A model generated the notes under the pieces. The model was given only the letters and a program-made list of their open reading frames with translations, ran no database searches and was not told the DNA's origin. From Streptomyces sp. SID12501 (GTDB lineage: Bacteria > Actinomycetota > Actinomycetes > Streptomycetales > Streptomycetaceae), in the NCBI RefSeq assembly GCF_010550245.1, contig NZ_JAAGLU010000045.1:1-64000 (forward strand): 64,000 nt of DNA, written 5' to 3'. The stretch's first letter is position 1. Every line of letters begins with the position of its first letter. The translations under genes were made by a program, and so were the position numbers. This document shows, in pieces, positions 7,727 to 16,545 of the stretch.

Positions 7727-8881
7727 TCACGCGGCCGTACCGACGGCCGTCGGCGGCGTCGACCTGATACTGACCTCGTGGGTGTCGTTGACGTTGTGCG
7801 CGCTCACGGGGTTGCGGCGCGCGGCGAGGACGATGCCCGCCGCGACGGCGGCGGCGACCAGCGCGACGACCACGGTGCCGAAGGTGCCGCCGTACCTGAC
7901 CGCGCCCGCGGAGACCCCGCCGACCAGTGCGGCGGCGGGCAGGGTGATCAGCCACGCCATCACCATGCGGCCCGCGACACCCCAGCGCACCTCCGCCAGC
8001 CGCCTGCCCAGACCCGCGCCCAGGATGCTGCCCGAGGCCACCTGAGTGGTGGACAGGGCGAAGCCGAGGTGGGCGGAGGTGAGGATGACGGCCGTGGACG
8101 CCGACTCGGCGGCGAAGCCCTGCGGCGACTGGATCTCGGTCAGCCCCTTGCCCATGGTCCGGATGATCCGCCAGCCGCCCAGATAGGTGCCGAGGCCGAT
8201 GGCGAGCCCCGCCGAGGCGATCACCCACACCGGCGGACCGGCGTCGTGGCCGAGCGCGCCCGCGGAGATCAGGGTCAGGGTGATGATGCCCATGGTCTTC
8301 TGCGCGTCGTTCGTGCCGTGCGCGAGGGAGACGAGGGAGGCGGAGGCGATCTGGCCGGCCCTGAACCCCTTGGTCACCGAGTCCTTGCGGGCGCGGGCCG
8401 TGAGCCTGTAGGCGAGGTACGTGGCGATCAGGGCCGCGACTCCGGCCACCAGCGGCGAGGCCAGCGCCGGGATCAGCACCTTCTCCACGACCTTGGTGAA
8501 GTGCACGCCCTCGGCGCCCGCGCCCACCCACACCGCGCCGATCAGCCCGCCGAACAGGGCGTGCGAGGAACTCGACGGCAGCCCCACCAGCCAGGTCAGC
8601 AGGTTCCACAGGATCGCCCCGACGAGCCCCGCGAAGATCATCCCCGGGGTGACGAGCGTGTCGTCGACGATGCCGCCGGAGATCGTCTTCGCGACCTCGG
8701 TGGACAAGAAGGCGCCGACAATGTTGAGGACACCGCCGATCAGGACCGCCGTTCGCGGTTTGAGGGCACCGGTGGCGATGGACGTGGCCATCGCGTTCGC
8801 CGTGTCGTGGAATCCGTTGGTGAAGTCGAAGGCCAGGGCCGTCACGATGACGACCGCCACCAGGAACGTGATGTGGTCCAT
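7727..8881 (-). CDS. Inorganic phosphate transporter, PiT family
   Basis: This 384-residue integral membrane protein has the PiT signatures: N-terminal FTNGFHDTANAMATSIATGA (about residue 20) and the repeat GTNDAQKTMGIITL (about 190), plus GLPSSSSHALFGGL. About ten hydrophobic helices are seen. PiT proteins import phosphate, usually as a metal-phosphate complex, with proton cotransport. It heads a minus-strand group with the small membrane protein and ppk2. I looked for a PHO box in the 106 bp upstream and found only single weak half-repeats. No PhoU-like partner gene is adjacent. The start ATG at 8879-8881 lacks a clear ribosome site. Confidence 0.93.
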   Translation of the reverse strand: MDHITFLVAVVIVTALAFDFTNGFHDTANAMATSIATGALKPRTAVLIGGVLNIVGAFLSTEVAKTISGGIVDDTLVTPGMIFAGLVGAILWNLLTWLVGLPSSSSHALFGGLIGAVWVGAGAEGVHFTKVVEKVLIPALASPLVAGVAALIATYLAYRLTARARKDSVTKGFRAGQIASASLVSLAHGTNDAQKTMGIITLTLISAGALGHDAGPPVWVIASAGLAIGLGTYLGGWRIIRTMGKGLTEIQSPQGFAAESASTAVILTSAHLGFALSTTQVASGSILGAGLGRRLAEVRWGVAGRMVMAWLITLPAAALVGGVSAGAVRYGGTFGTVVVALVAAAVAAGIVLAARRNPVSAHNVNDTHEVSIRSTPPTAVGTAA

Positions 8882-8987
8882 GCGTTCGATGGAAGCAAGC
8901 GCAGGCGTACTCGCGACGAACTGCGAGCAAAGGCTGTTCCTCGAAAAACGCGGGTGCCGTGGAAACCCGCAAGCCTACGATCACCCC

Positions 8988-9788
8988 ATGAGCACCGCCA
9001 ACAACACCGGCACCGGCACCGACACCGAGAGCGGCATCCGCTGGACCTACGCCTTCGTCGACCGGCCCGTCGGCCGCCTCGGCGCCGCCCAGGCGTTCTG
9101 GACCGCCGTCACGGACGCCCGGGCGTCCGAAACCCGGGGTGAGCAGGGCGAGTTCATGACCCTGCTGCCGGGCTCGGGCGACGCCTGCGTCAAGGTCCAG
9201 GGGGTGGCCTCCGGGGACGGCGGCGCGCATCTCGACTTCGCCGTCGAGGACGTCGACGCCTTCGTAGGGTCGGCGTCGGCTCTCGGGGCGACGGTCGTCG
9301 GGGCGCACGCCGACTGGTCCGTGCTGCGCTCCCCCGCCGGGCAGCTGTTCTGCGCCGTGCCCTGGCACGGGGAGGCGGTACGGCCCGCCGTGGCGCACGG
9401 CAGCCGCCTCGACCAGGTGTCCATCGACATCCCGCCCACCGCCTACGACACGGAAGTCGCCTTCTGGGAGCGTCTGACCGCCTGGGACTCCCTCACCGGC
9501 TCACTCCCGGAGTTCCACGTCCTCAGGCCCCCGGCCGGCCTCCCGGTCCGGGTCCTCCTCCAGCGCCTCGGCACCGACCGGCCCGCCGCCTCCGCCCACC
9601 TGGACCTGGCCTGCGCCGACATCGGGGCGACCAGCGCCCGCCACGAGGAGCTGGGGGCCACGGTCGTCGCCCGGCACGCCCACTGGACGGTCATGCGCGA
9701 CCCGGCGGGCGGCACGTACTGCCTGACCGGCCGTGACCCCGAGACGGGCGGGCTGCCGAGGGCGACGCCTGCGGACAATCCCGCCTAG
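8988..9788 (+). CDS. VOC-family protein, tandem glyoxalase-like domains
   Basis: The 266-residue protein has two vicinal-oxygen-chelate domains (about 15-125 and 135-255). Each ends with a similar stretch, LGATVVGAHADWSVLRSPAG and LGATVVARHAHWTVMRDPAG, a clear internal duplication. Bacterial two-domain proteins of this sort act as ring-cleavage-like, drug-binding or unknown enzymes; no metal triad can be assigned with confidence. The ATG at 8988 is chosen because the open frame upstream is the antisense of pit. It is divergent from pit and overlaps the next gene tail to tail by 4 bp. Confidence 0.8.
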   Translation: MSTANNTGTGTDTESGIRWTYAFVDRPVGRLGAAQAFWTAVTDARASETRGEQGEFMTLLPGSGDACVKVQGVASGDGGAHLDFAVEDVDAFVGSASALGATVVGAHADWSVLRSPAGQLFCAVPWHGEAVRPAVAHGSRLDQVSIDIPPTAYDTEVAFWERLTAWDSLTGSLPEFHVLRPPAGLPVRVLLQRLGTDRPAASAHLDLACADIGATSARHEELGATVVARHAHWTVMRDPAGGTYCLTGRDPETGGLPRATPADNPA

Positions 9789-10048
9789 CGATCGATCCCG
9801 TACGCGCATATCACCAGCGTCGGACCGGCTTCCGGCGCCGGATCCGGGGAACCTCCCGGCGTCGGCGGGCACCCGTTCTCCCCGTCGTCCTGCCCCGGCG
9901 CCAGCGCCGGACCGCTGTCGCTCGTCCCGTAGCGGCCGTACGTCTCCGACGAATCCGCCGAGTCCCGCAGCCACACCGTGAGCGCACCCCCGACGGCCAC
10001 CGCGACCACCCACACGAGGACGGCCCGCCGCCACGCCCTGCGGCTCAC
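9785..10048 (-). CDS. Small secreted or membrane-anchored protein
   Basis: The product is about 87 residues with one N-terminal helix (AVLVWVVAVAVGGALTVWL) after a basic stretch, then a Ser/Pro/Gly-rich tail with two cysteines. GTG at 10046-10048 overlaps the stop of the DUF952 gene (GTGA), which argues for translational coupling. No homologue is recognised. It may be tethered outside the membrane. Confidence 0.6.
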   Translation of the reverse strand: MSRRAWRRAVLVWVVAVAVGGALTVWLRDSADSSETYGRYGTSDSGPALAPGQDDGENGCPPTPGGSPDPAPEAGPTLVICAYGIDR

Positions 10049-10374
10049 CCCCACGCCTCGACGTCGACCACGGCGGCCACCGGGATCGGCCCGTACACGT
10101 GCGGGAACTCCTCGCCGCCCGGTTTCGGGGCCTCGTACTTCAGGGGTACGCCGAGCCGCGCGGGATCCACGACCAGCACCACCAGATCGTCGGGGCCGTC
10201 GTAGGAGCCGTACAGGAACGCCGCGACGCCCGGGAGCTGGGCGCGGGTCGAGCAGTGGATGAAACCCTCCTCCTGGAGGGTGCGGCCACGCGTCGACATC
10301 TCGTACGCGCCTCGCTCGCGGGCCGCTTCCCAGAGGGCGCGTTCGGTGATGTGGAGTATGTGCGGTTCGGGCAT
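10045..10374 (-). CDS. DUF952-family protein
   Basis: The 109-residue protein has the DUF952 pattern: ILHITERALWEAARERG at the start, EEGFIHCSTRAQL in the middle (the FIHCS motif is diagnostic) and FPHVYGPIPVAAVV near the end. DUF952 proteins are small folds related to ADP-ribosyltransferase-like enzymes with no proven reaction. It is coupled to the small membrane protein downstream. Confidence 0.88.
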   Translation of the reverse strand: MPEPHILHITERALWEAARERGAYEMSTRGRTLQEEGFIHCSTRAQLPGVAAFLYGSYDGPDDLVVLVVDPARLGVPLKYEAPKPGGEEFPHVYGPIPVAAVVDVEAWG

Positions 10375-10450
10375 GAAGCCAACCTACGGGCCCGGCCGTG
10401 CCGCGCGTACGCCGGCCGGCCGGTGCTCTCTGCCCGTCTCTCCGCCGGAC

Positions 10451-10654
10451 TCAGGGTTTCCCCGTGGCGGCCTCGCCCTTCGCCCCCGAGTCGGCAGCGG
10501 CCTCCGCCTCGGGATCGACGTACGCCTCGCACTCGGTGTTCCGGCACGGCCCGGCGACCCACTTCGGCACCCATGCGCCCAGGGTCTTGTACCGCCGTAC
10601 CACCGTGGTCACATGCTGCCCGCAGACGGGACAGTCGTGCTCTTCTCTGACCAT
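10451..10654 (-). CDS. Small zinc-finger-like protein
   Basis: The 67-residue product has CPVCGQHV near the N-terminus and C..TEC after a GPCRNTEC stretch, a four-cysteine arrangement suited to one zinc ion. The tail is Ala/Glu-rich. The frame shows Streptomyces codon bias and no overlapping competing gene. Function not known; it could bind nucleic acid or a partner protein. Confidence 0.65.
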   Translation of the reverse strand: MVREEHDCPVCGQHVTTVVRRYKTLGAWVPKWVAGPCRNTECEAYVDPEAEAAADSGAKGEAATGKP

Positions 10655-10744
10655 GCCCTCAGGGTATTGCCGGAGCGAGCGGGACGCTCCCCACCGGTCC
10701 AGGGTTTTCTGCCGAGCGTGCGCACCGGAGGCAGCGGGTGGGGA

Positions 10745-11383
10745 TCAGGTCCGGGGCTCGCGCCACATGGGCCACATCTGGGGGCCGTCCGGAAGGTCCA
10801 GGGGGCGGTCGAGGAGGTCGAAACCGAGGCGCTCGTACAGCGTGCGGCTGCGGGCGCTGCTCGCCTCCAGGTAGGCGGCCACTCCCTCGCGGTCGCAGCG
10901 GTCGAGGACGTGCTGCACGAGGGCGGTACCCAGCCCCAGGCCCTGGCTGTCCGGTGCGACACCGATCATCCACAGGTATTCGTGGGCGCGCCCGGAGGGG
11001 TGTATCCCGGCCGTGAGCCGAGCGATCAGTTCGACGCGCTCGTTGTCGGGATCGACGGCCTCGCGCATCTGGGCGGCGTCGTCGCCCTGCGCCTCCTCCG
11101 CCTCGTCCCCTTCGTTCGCCTCGGTCGCCTCGTTCGCCGGGTGGGCGTCGGCGGGGACGGACAGCCACAGGGCGCATGCCGTGCCGTCCTCGGCGAGGTC
11201 GACGCGGCCCTCGGCGAGCACGATGTCGAGGAAGGCGGCCATCAGTCTGGGATGCGTCGCGCGGCGGTGCGCCGGGTCCGGGAAGACCCAGCCGCTCACC
11301 GGATCGTTCTGGAACGCCCCGTCGAGCAGCCGGACGACCAGCTCCCGGTCGTCCTCGCCCGCCGTACGTATCGCTACGCCCAT
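10745..11383 (-). CDS. GNAT-family N-acetyltransferase
   Basis: This protein of about 212 residues contains the GNAT acetyl-CoA core: YLWMIGVAPDSQGLGLGTAL (motif A, Q/RxxGxG/A) and AYLEASSARSRTLYERLGFD (motif B). An acidic insert (EATEANEGDEAEEAQGDDAA) precedes it. The ATG near 11383 follows AAAGGGGCGG; a TTG at 11404 would lie inside an inverted repeat. The substrate is unknown. The palindrome just upstream may be an operator. Confidence 0.88.
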   Translation of the reverse strand: MGVAIRTAGEDDRELVVRLLDGAFQNDPVSGWVFPDPAHRRATHPRLMAAFLDIVLAEGRVDLAEDGTACALWLSVPADAHPANEATEANEGDEAEEAQGDDAAQMREAVDPDNERVELIARLTAGIHPSGRAHEYLWMIGVAPDSQGLGLGTALVQHVLDRCDREGVAAYLEASSARSRTLYERLGFDLLDRPLDLPDGPQMWPMWREPRT

Positions 11384-11399
11384 GACCCGCCCCTTTTGT

Positions 11400-11430
11400 C
11401 TCAACCGCCGTTGATCATACGGCGGTTGAG
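11400..11430. promoter_or_regulatory. 11-bp inverted repeat upstream of the GNAT gene
   Basis: CTCAACCGCCG (11400-11410) and CGGCGGTTGAG (11420-11430) are exact complements around TTGATCATA. It sits about 17-47 bp upstream of the GNAT start, where an operator or 5'-UTR hairpin could act. It carries no T-run, and a separate terminator-like hairpin lies just beyond. Confidence 0.5.
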
Positions 11431-11455
11431 CCTAACGGGTGCGGGATGTGTGACG

Positions 11456-11487
11456 GGGCCCGCACACCGTGGGGATGTGCGGGACCC
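11456..11487 (-). terminator. Hairpin after the polyprenyl synthase gene
   Basis: GGGCCCGCACA and TGTGCGGGACCC pair with one bulge or mismatch around a 9-nt loop, about 70 bp past the stop of the polyprenyl synthase. This is a likely terminator for the encapsulin operon. Confidence 0.55.
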
Positions 11488-11559
11488 GCCAGACCGGAGC
11501 GCCGCGGCGGGGCGCACGGAGTCAGGGCCGTACGCTCCGCCGCGGGTGGCTCCGGGGCC

Positions 11560-12801
11560 TCAGGTGGTGCGGCGGGTCACGAACTCGGCCAGGGACAGCA
11601 GGCCGCCTGCCGCCTCCGGGTCGGGGACCGCGCGGGACAGTTCGTGTACCGCGCGGGCCATCCGGTCGGCCGCCTGGAGCTGCGCCCAGTCCCGGCCGCC
11701 CGCGCGCTCGACGGCGAGCACCGTCCGCTCCAGCGCCCCTTCCTGCGCGTCGTCGTACGGAACCGCGTACAACTCGGCCAGTTCGGTGGCCGCCGGTGTG
11801 CCGGAGGCCAGTGCGGCGACCACGGGCAGGGACTTCTTGCGGGCGACCAGATCCGCCCCGGCCGGTTTGCCGGTGCGGCTCGGGTCCCCCCATATCCCGA
11901 TCACGTCGTCGATGAGCTGAAAGGCGAGCCCGGCCTCCCTGCCGAACGCGTCCATCGCCTCGACGTCCTCGGCCGACCCGCCCGCGTACAGCGCCCCGAG
12001 GGCGCAGGCGCAGCCGAGCAGCGCACCCGTCTTGGCCTCGGCCATGGCGAGGCACTCGTCGAGGGTGACCTCGCCGGGGCCCCGCTTCTCCATGGCCGTG
12101 TCCACGTGCTGCCCCTCGCACAGCTCGACGACGCAGGACGCGAGCCGGGCGGCGGCGACGGCGGACGCCGGGTGCGGGTCCTCGGCGAGCAACAGCAGCG
12201 CCAGGGCCTGCAGTGCGTCTCCCGCGAGGATCGCGTCGGCGTCGCCGAACACGGTCCACGCGGTGGGCCGGTGTCTGCGGGTGGTGTCCCGGTCCATGAC
12301 GTCGTCGTGCAGCAGGGTGAAGTTGTGGATCAGCTCCACCGCGGCGGCCGCTCGTACCGCCGCCTCCCGCCGGCCGCCGAGTGCCGCGGCCGCGGTCAGC
12401 ACGAGCGCCGGGCGGATCGCCTTGCCCGCGTTGCCCGCCGCCGGGCTGCCGTCCGCGTGCTCCCAACCGAAGTGGTAGAGCGCGACGCGGCGCATGGCCC
12501 CGGGCAGCGACTCGATCGCCGCGCGCAGCACGGGATCGACCACGGTCCGGGACTGCTCCAGGATGAGGGCGGCGTCCTGCCCGTCCGCCCCGCCGGACGC
12601 CGCCCTCTCCGCCCCCTTCCCCCGTACATGTACGGGGGATGATCCCCCCTGCCTCGCGTGCCTTGTGCCCACGGCCGGCCGCTCCCGTCCCCCGGACTCC
12701 GATGATGTCTCCGAAGGCCTCTCCGCCGGACTGCCGATGGGGTTCCGCCTCTCCGGATCCAGAGTCCCGATGGTCTCGGCCGGGCCGTGGGCCCGGGTCA
12801 T
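11560..12801 (-). CDS. Polyprenyl diphosphate synthase, probable encapsulin cargo
   Basis: The enzyme makes chains of isoprene units from IPP and an allylic primer. Both Asp-rich motifs are present: [10 protein letters not shown] and [20 protein letters not shown]. The first ~110 residues are polar, Ser/Pro/Gly/Arg-rich and probably disordered ([19 protein letters not shown] at the start). The full product is about 413 residues against about 300 for plain family members. The start ATG overlaps the stop of the shell gene (ATGA), so the two are coupled. Family 2 encapsulin operons are known to carry polyprenyl transferases whose disordered N-termini direct loading into the shell; by that precedent this enzyme is likely packaged. 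Product chain length cannot be read from sequence. Confidence 0.9.
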   Translation of the reverse strand: MTRAHGPAETIGTLDPERRNPIGSPAERPSETSSESGGRERPAVGTRHARQGGSSPVHVRGKGAERAASGGADGQDAALILEQSRTVVDPVLRAAIESLPGAMRRVALYHFGWEHADGSPAAGNAGKAIRPALVLTAAAALGGRREAAVRAAAAVELIHNFTLLHDDVMDRDTTRRHRPTAWTVFGDADAILAGDALQALALLLLAEDPHPASAVAAARLASCVVELCEGQHVDTAMEKRGPGEVTLDECLAMAEAKTGALLGCACALGALYAGGSAEDVEAMDAFGREAGLAFQLIDDVIGIWGDPSRTGKPAGADLVARKKSLPVVAALASGTPAATELAELYAVPYDDAQEGALERTVLAVERAGGRDWAQLQAADRMARAVHELSRAVPDPEAAGGLLSLAEFVTRRTT

Positions 12802-14204
12802 CGCCAGCGGCCGATCTCGACGTTCTCCAGCACGCCGAGGGCGTCCGGCACCAGGACGGCCGCCGAGTAGTAGGCCGTCACCAGGTAGTTGATGACCGCC
12901 TGTTCGTTGATGCCCATGAACCGCACGGACAGGCTGGGCTCGATCTCGTCCGGGATACCGGCCTGCTGGAGCCCGATGACCCCCTGCTCGGCCTCGCCGG
13001 TACGCATGGCGATGATCGAGGTCGTACGGGCCTCGGTGACCGGGATCTTGTTGCACGGGAAGATCGGCACACCGCGCCAGGTGGGGATGCGGTTGCCGCT
13101 CATGTCGATCGTCTCGGGGACGAGCCCGCGCTTGTTCAGCTCACGGCCGATCGCGGAGATCGCGCGCGGATGGGCGAGCAGGAACTTGGTCCCGCGCCGC
13201 CTGCTGAGCAGTTCGTCCAGGTCGTCGGGGCCGGGTACGCCGTCGTGCGGCTGGAGTCGCTGGTCGTACTCACAGTTGCTGAGCAGTCCGAACTCCCGGT
13301 TGTTGATGAGTTCGTGCTCCTGGCGCTCCTTCAATGCCTCGACCGTGAGCCGGAGTTGCTGCTCGGTCTGGTTCATCGGCTGGTTGTAGAGGTCGGCCAC
13401 GCGGGAGTGGATGCGCAGCACCGTCTGGGCGATGCTCAGTTCGTACTCGCGGGGCCTGGCCTCGTAGTCGACGAACGTGCGCGGGATGTCCGCTTCGCCG
13501 TGGTGACCGGCCGCGAGGTCGATCTCCTTCTCTCCGTACCTGTTGGCGCTCTGCTCCGGGATCGCGCTCAGCGCCTGGAGGTGATCGCGCAGCGAGTCGG
13601 CACGCTCGGCGACCTGCTCGAAGTGCTGACGGGAGAGTGTCAGCACGATGCACGTGGTGACCGCGCGGGCCGTGTACTCCCACAGGGCGTCGGGGTCGAC
13701 GAGCGCCTGGTCGCCGAAGTAGGCGCCGTCGGCCAGCATGCCGAGTTCGGTGTCGTCCCCGTACAGGCCCGTGCCGATCTTCTCGACCTTGCCGTGGGCC
13801 AGCAGGAACACCTCGTCGTTCGCGCTGCCGAAGGAGGCGATCTCCGAGCCTGGTGCGAACTCCCGCTGCTGGCAACGCCGGGCCAGCTCGGCGAACACCT
13901 CCTCGTCCTCGTAGTTCCGCAGCACCGGCAACTCGGACAGTTCGGCGGGGACCACTTCCACGCGTTCACCGGTCTTCACGAACGTCAGACGGCCGTCTCC
14001 CACGGAGTAGGTGAGCCGCCGGTTCACGCGGTATGCACCACCCTGCACGTTCACCCAGGGAAGCATCCGCAGCAGCCAGCGTGAGCTGATCTCCTGCATC
14101 TGGGGTACGGATTTGGTGGTGGTGGCCAGGTTCCGCGCGGCCGAAGTGCCGAGACTCTGCTGCGGCTTGTCCTGCTCCGTGCGGATCTCTTCGCCTACCG
14201 ACAT
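12798..14204 (-). CDS. Family 2B-type encapsulin shell protein with cNMP-binding domain (EshA-like)
   Basis: This 468-residue protein has an N-terminal arm ([19 protein letters not shown]), a first shell segment ([20 protein letters not shown]), an inserted cyclic-nucleotide-binding fold at about 75-215 ([35 protein letters not shown]), and a C-terminal HK97-like shell part ending in [20 protein letters not shown]. This is the Family 2B encapsulin layout, to which the Streptomyces protein EshA belongs. The canonical cNMP phosphate cassette (FGE...RxA) appears as FGDQAL...TARAV, so nucleotide binding may be altered. ATG at 14202-14204 follows GGGAGGG. The downstream polyprenyl synthase is coupled by a 4-bp overlap. 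The older name for this group is nucleotide-binding protein. Confidence 0.9.
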   Translation of the reverse strand: MSVGEEIRTEQDKPQQSLGTSAARNLATTTKSVPQMQEISSRWLLRMLPWVNVQGGAYRVNRRLTYSVGDGRLTFVKTGERVEVVPAELSELPVLRNYEDEEVFAELARRCQQREFAPGSEIASFGSANDEVFLLAHGKVEKIGTGLYGDDTELGMLADGAYFGDQALVDPDALWEYTARAVTTCIVLTLSRQHFEQVAERADSLRDHLQALSAIPEQSANRYGEKEIDLAAGHHGEADIPRTFVDYEARPREYELSIAQTVLRIHSRVADLYNQPMNQTEQQLRLTVEALKERQEHELINNREFGLLSNCEYDQRLQPHDGVPGPDDLDELLSRRRGTKFLLAHPRAISAIGRELNKRGLVPETIDMSGNRIPTWRGVPIFPCNKIPVTEARTTSIIAMRTGEAEQGVIGLQQAGIPDEIEPSLSVRFMGINEQAVINYLVTAYYSAAVLVPDALGVLENVEIGRWR

Positions 14205-14485
14205 AAAGAACTGCCCTCCCATTAACGCGTAATGCGCCGATGCGTCGACCCCCCTCGGGCGTGCTCCGCATCGGACGCCTGCGCTCCCCACCCTTCCTCA
14301 CCGAGCGTGTCGGTGCTATTACACGAATGAGCGGGAATGGATCATCGCCGAAGTGGGCACATGAGAGTTTTTCGCCAGCTCGTTCGACCTGGCGAACGGG
14401 AAATGCCTCTTCCGGGGAACTTCAAGATCGCGTCGGCCGTTTGAGCAATTACCGGACAACGAACAAAACGAACAAGGAGACATCG

Positions 14486-14719
14486 ATGGCAGGCTTCCTG
14501 GACCGCGCCAAGGAACAGGCACAGCGCGGCCTGACGCAGGGCAAGCAGAAGCTCGACGAGGTACAGGCCCAGCGGGCCGGCGGCGACCTGCTCAAGAAAC
14601 TGGGCGCGGCGTACTACGCGGAGCGGCGCGGCAGCGGTTCCCCCGACGCGACGCAGCGGGCCCTGCAGGCTCTGGAGAGCCACATCGCGGTGAACGGGGA
14701 CTCGTTCCTGCACCAGTGA
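14486..14719 (+). CDS. Small helical protein, function unknown
   Basis: The 77-residue product is charged and probably all helix (FLDRAKEQAQRGLTQGKQKL, then LLKKLGAAYYAERRGSG). It starts at ATG 14486 after AAGGAGA. It is divergent from the shell gene with 281 bp between, in which I see AT-richer sequence but no clear motif. The family is common in Streptomyces, as I recall, with no assigned role. There is no signal peptide or membrane helix. Confidence 0.75.
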   Translation: MAGFLDRAKEQAQRGLTQGKQKLDEVQAQRAGGDLLKKLGAAYYAERRGSGSPDATQRALQALESHIAVNGDSFLHQ

Positions 14720-14864
14720 CGGCCAGTGACGCCATATCGGCGTCTTTGACCGGATCGGCTCGCACGCCGTGCGAAAAACTGGCTCCGACCGTCGGATTCC
14801 GGTACAAGCTGCGATACGAGGCGGTCACGACCGGTGACCGTCGCGCAGTGCGAAGGAGACGGTC

Positions 14865-15455
14865 ATGGCCCCACCCATGTCCGCTGCCGACTTCCTGGAC
14901 CGGCTCAGGGAGGAAGGCGTCATCGTCGTCGAGGTGGGCGACTGGGTCCACCACAACCGCAATCACAAGGGTCCCTGGGGGCCGGTCCACGGCGTGATGA
15001 TCCATCACACGGTGACCGAGGGCAGCGAATACACGGTGGAGCTGTGCCGTGCGGGCTACGCCGAGCTGCCCGGCCCCCTGTGCCACGGGGTCATCACCAA
15101 GGACGGCCGAGTCCATCTGGTCGGCTACGGCAGGGCCAACCACGCGGGCCTGGGCGACGACGACGTCCTGCGTGCGGTGATCGCGGAGAAGGCGCTGCCG
15201 CTGGACAACGAGGCCAACACCGACGGCAACCGGCATTTCTACGGCTTCGAGTGCGAGAACCTCGGCGACGGGGAGGATCCCTGGCCGCAGGCTCAGCTCG
15301 ACGCCATCGAGAAGGTCGCCGCGGCGGTGTGCCGCCATCACGGCTGGACGGAACGGTCGGTGATCGGCCACCTCGAATGGCAGCCCGGCAAGATCGATCC
15401 CCGGGGCTTCACCATGCAGTGGCTGAGGGAACGGGTACGGGACCGTTTGAAGTAG
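14865..15455 (+). CDS. PGRP/amidase-2 type N-acetylmuramoyl-L-alanine amidase
   Basis: This 196-residue protein resembles peptidoglycan recognition proteins, which cleave between muramic acid and L-Ala with zinc. Candidate zinc ligands are His in VMIHHTVTEG (about residue 45) and in HGVITKDGRVHLVGYGRANHAG, with a later SVIGHLEWQPGKIDPRGF block that is typical of the fold. No signal peptide is visible, as in phage endolysins, but no phage genes are near. GAAGGAGACGGTC precedes the ATG. Substrate and cell location are uncertain. Confidence 0.85.
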   Translation: MAPPMSAADFLDRLREEGVIVVEVGDWVHHNRNHKGPWGPVHGVMIHHTVTEGSEYTVELCRAGYAELPGPLCHGVITKDGRVHLVGYGRANHAGLGDDDVLRAVIAEKALPLDNEANTDGNRHFYGFECENLGDGEDPWPQAQLDAIEKVAAAVCRHHGWTERSVIGHLEWQPGKIDPRGFTMQWLRERVRDRLK

Positions 15456-15645
15456 GGGTTTCCTCGCCCCCGCCGCCCCCACCCGTCCCATCCTGAACCT
15501 GGGGGCTGCGCCCCCAGACCCCCGCATCGGCCCTGAACGGGCCTCGTCCTCGAACGCCGGACGGGCTGGGGTGGGCGGGTGGGAAACAAGGCCTCGACCG
15601 GATCCGCCTCGCATCTCGAACGCCGGACCAGCTCACAATGGCCCC
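15456..15645. repeat. Intergenic hairpin and GAACGCCGGAC repeats
   Basis: This 190-bp gap holds the hairpin CTGGGGGCTGCGCCCCCAG (15499-15517) and two copies of CGAACGCCGGAC (one near 15551, one near 15617), a pattern commonly scattered between Streptomyces genes. The hairpin can terminate the amidase transcript. Confidence 0.65.
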
Positions 15646-16515
15646 GTGCCCCTCCCCACCCCCCTCCAGGAACTCGCCGACCCCCGCTTCGCCCGCCGCT
15701 CCCTCCGTCTGGTCCTCAAGCGCGACGACCTCATCCACCCGGACCTGATCGGCAACAAGTGGCGCAAGCTGGTGCCCAACCTGGAAGCCGCCGCCGGCCG
15801 CCCGGTCCTCACCTTCGGCGGTGCCTACTCCAACCATCTGCGTGCCACAGCCACCGCCGGCCGCCTCCTGGGCCTGCCCACGGTCGGCGTGGTCCGCGGC
15901 CAGGAACTCGCCGACCGGCCCCTCAACCCCTCCCTCGCCCACTGCACGGCGAACGGCATGCGCCTGCACTTCGTCGACAGATCGACGTACCGGCACAAGA
16001 CAGACCCCGACACCCTCAAGGCCGTCCTCCGGGCGGCCGGCGCCGAGGACGCGTACGTCGTACCCGAGGGCGGCAGCAACCCCCTCGCCGTACGCGGTTG
16101 CCGTGCCCTCGGTGAGGAGCTGCGGGGCCATGCCGACGTCGTCGCGGTCGCCTGCGGCACCGGCGGCACCCTCGCCGGCCTCGCCGCGGGCCTCGCCCCC
16201 GAGCAGCGCGCCCTGGGCATCCCGGTCCTCAAGGGGGGCTTCCTGGACGCGGAGACACGGGCCCTCCAGGACCTCACCTTCGGCGGGCCCCGCGGCTCGT
16301 GGACCCTCGACCACCGTTTCCACTTCGGCGGCTACGCCCGTACGACCCCCGAACTGCACGCCTTCGCCGACGACTTCGAGGCCCGTCACGACGTACCCGT
16401 GGAACGTCTCTATGTCGCCAAGATGCTCTACGGACTTGTCGCCCTCGCGGAGGAAGGCGCGTTCGCGAACGGAACCACCGTCGCGGCGGTGATCACGGGC
16501 CGCCCGTTCCCGTAG
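15646..16515 (+). CDS. PLP-dependent ACC deaminase / D-cysteine desulfhydrase-like enzyme
   Basis: This 289-residue protein is in the tryptophan-synthase-beta fold group. GNKWRKLVPNL (about 33-43) holds the Lys expected to bind PLP, followed by FGGAYSNHLRATA, EGGSNPLAVRGC and AVACGTGGTLAGLAAGL, the phosphate-binding loop. Family members either open 1-aminocyclopropane-1-carboxylate or split D-cysteine to pyruvate, sulfide and ammonia. The residues that separate the two cannot be decided safely by eye, and D-cysteine desulfhydrase is the more common bacterial activity. GTG at 15646 is chosen because homology begins there; the frame runs on upstream through repeat sequence. Confidence 0.85.
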   Translation: MPLPTPLQELADPRFARRSLRLVLKRDDLIHPDLIGNKWRKLVPNLEAAAGRPVLTFGGAYSNHLRATATAGRLLGLPTVGVVRGQELADRPLNPSLAHCTANGMRLHFVDRSTYRHKTDPDTLKAVLRAAGAEDAYVVPEGGSNPLAVRGCRALGEELRGHADVVAVACGTGGTLAGLAAGLAPEQRALGIPVLKGGFLDAETRALQDLTFGGPRGSWTLDHRFHFGGYARTTPELHAFADDFEARHDVPVERLYVAKMLYGLVALAEEGAFANGTTVAAVITGRPFP

Positions 16516-16545
16516 CCGACCAGAGCGCGCCTCCCCCCAACCCGC

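Noticed and set aside
8882-8987. PHO box upstream of the PiT transporter
   Set aside because: Only single GTTCG-like words occur; the 11-bp direct repeats required are not there.
14865-15455. Prophage endolysin and prophage remnant
   Set aside because: No holin, tail, portal, integrase or att duplication is seen around it; stand-alone amidases of this type are normal chromosomal genes.
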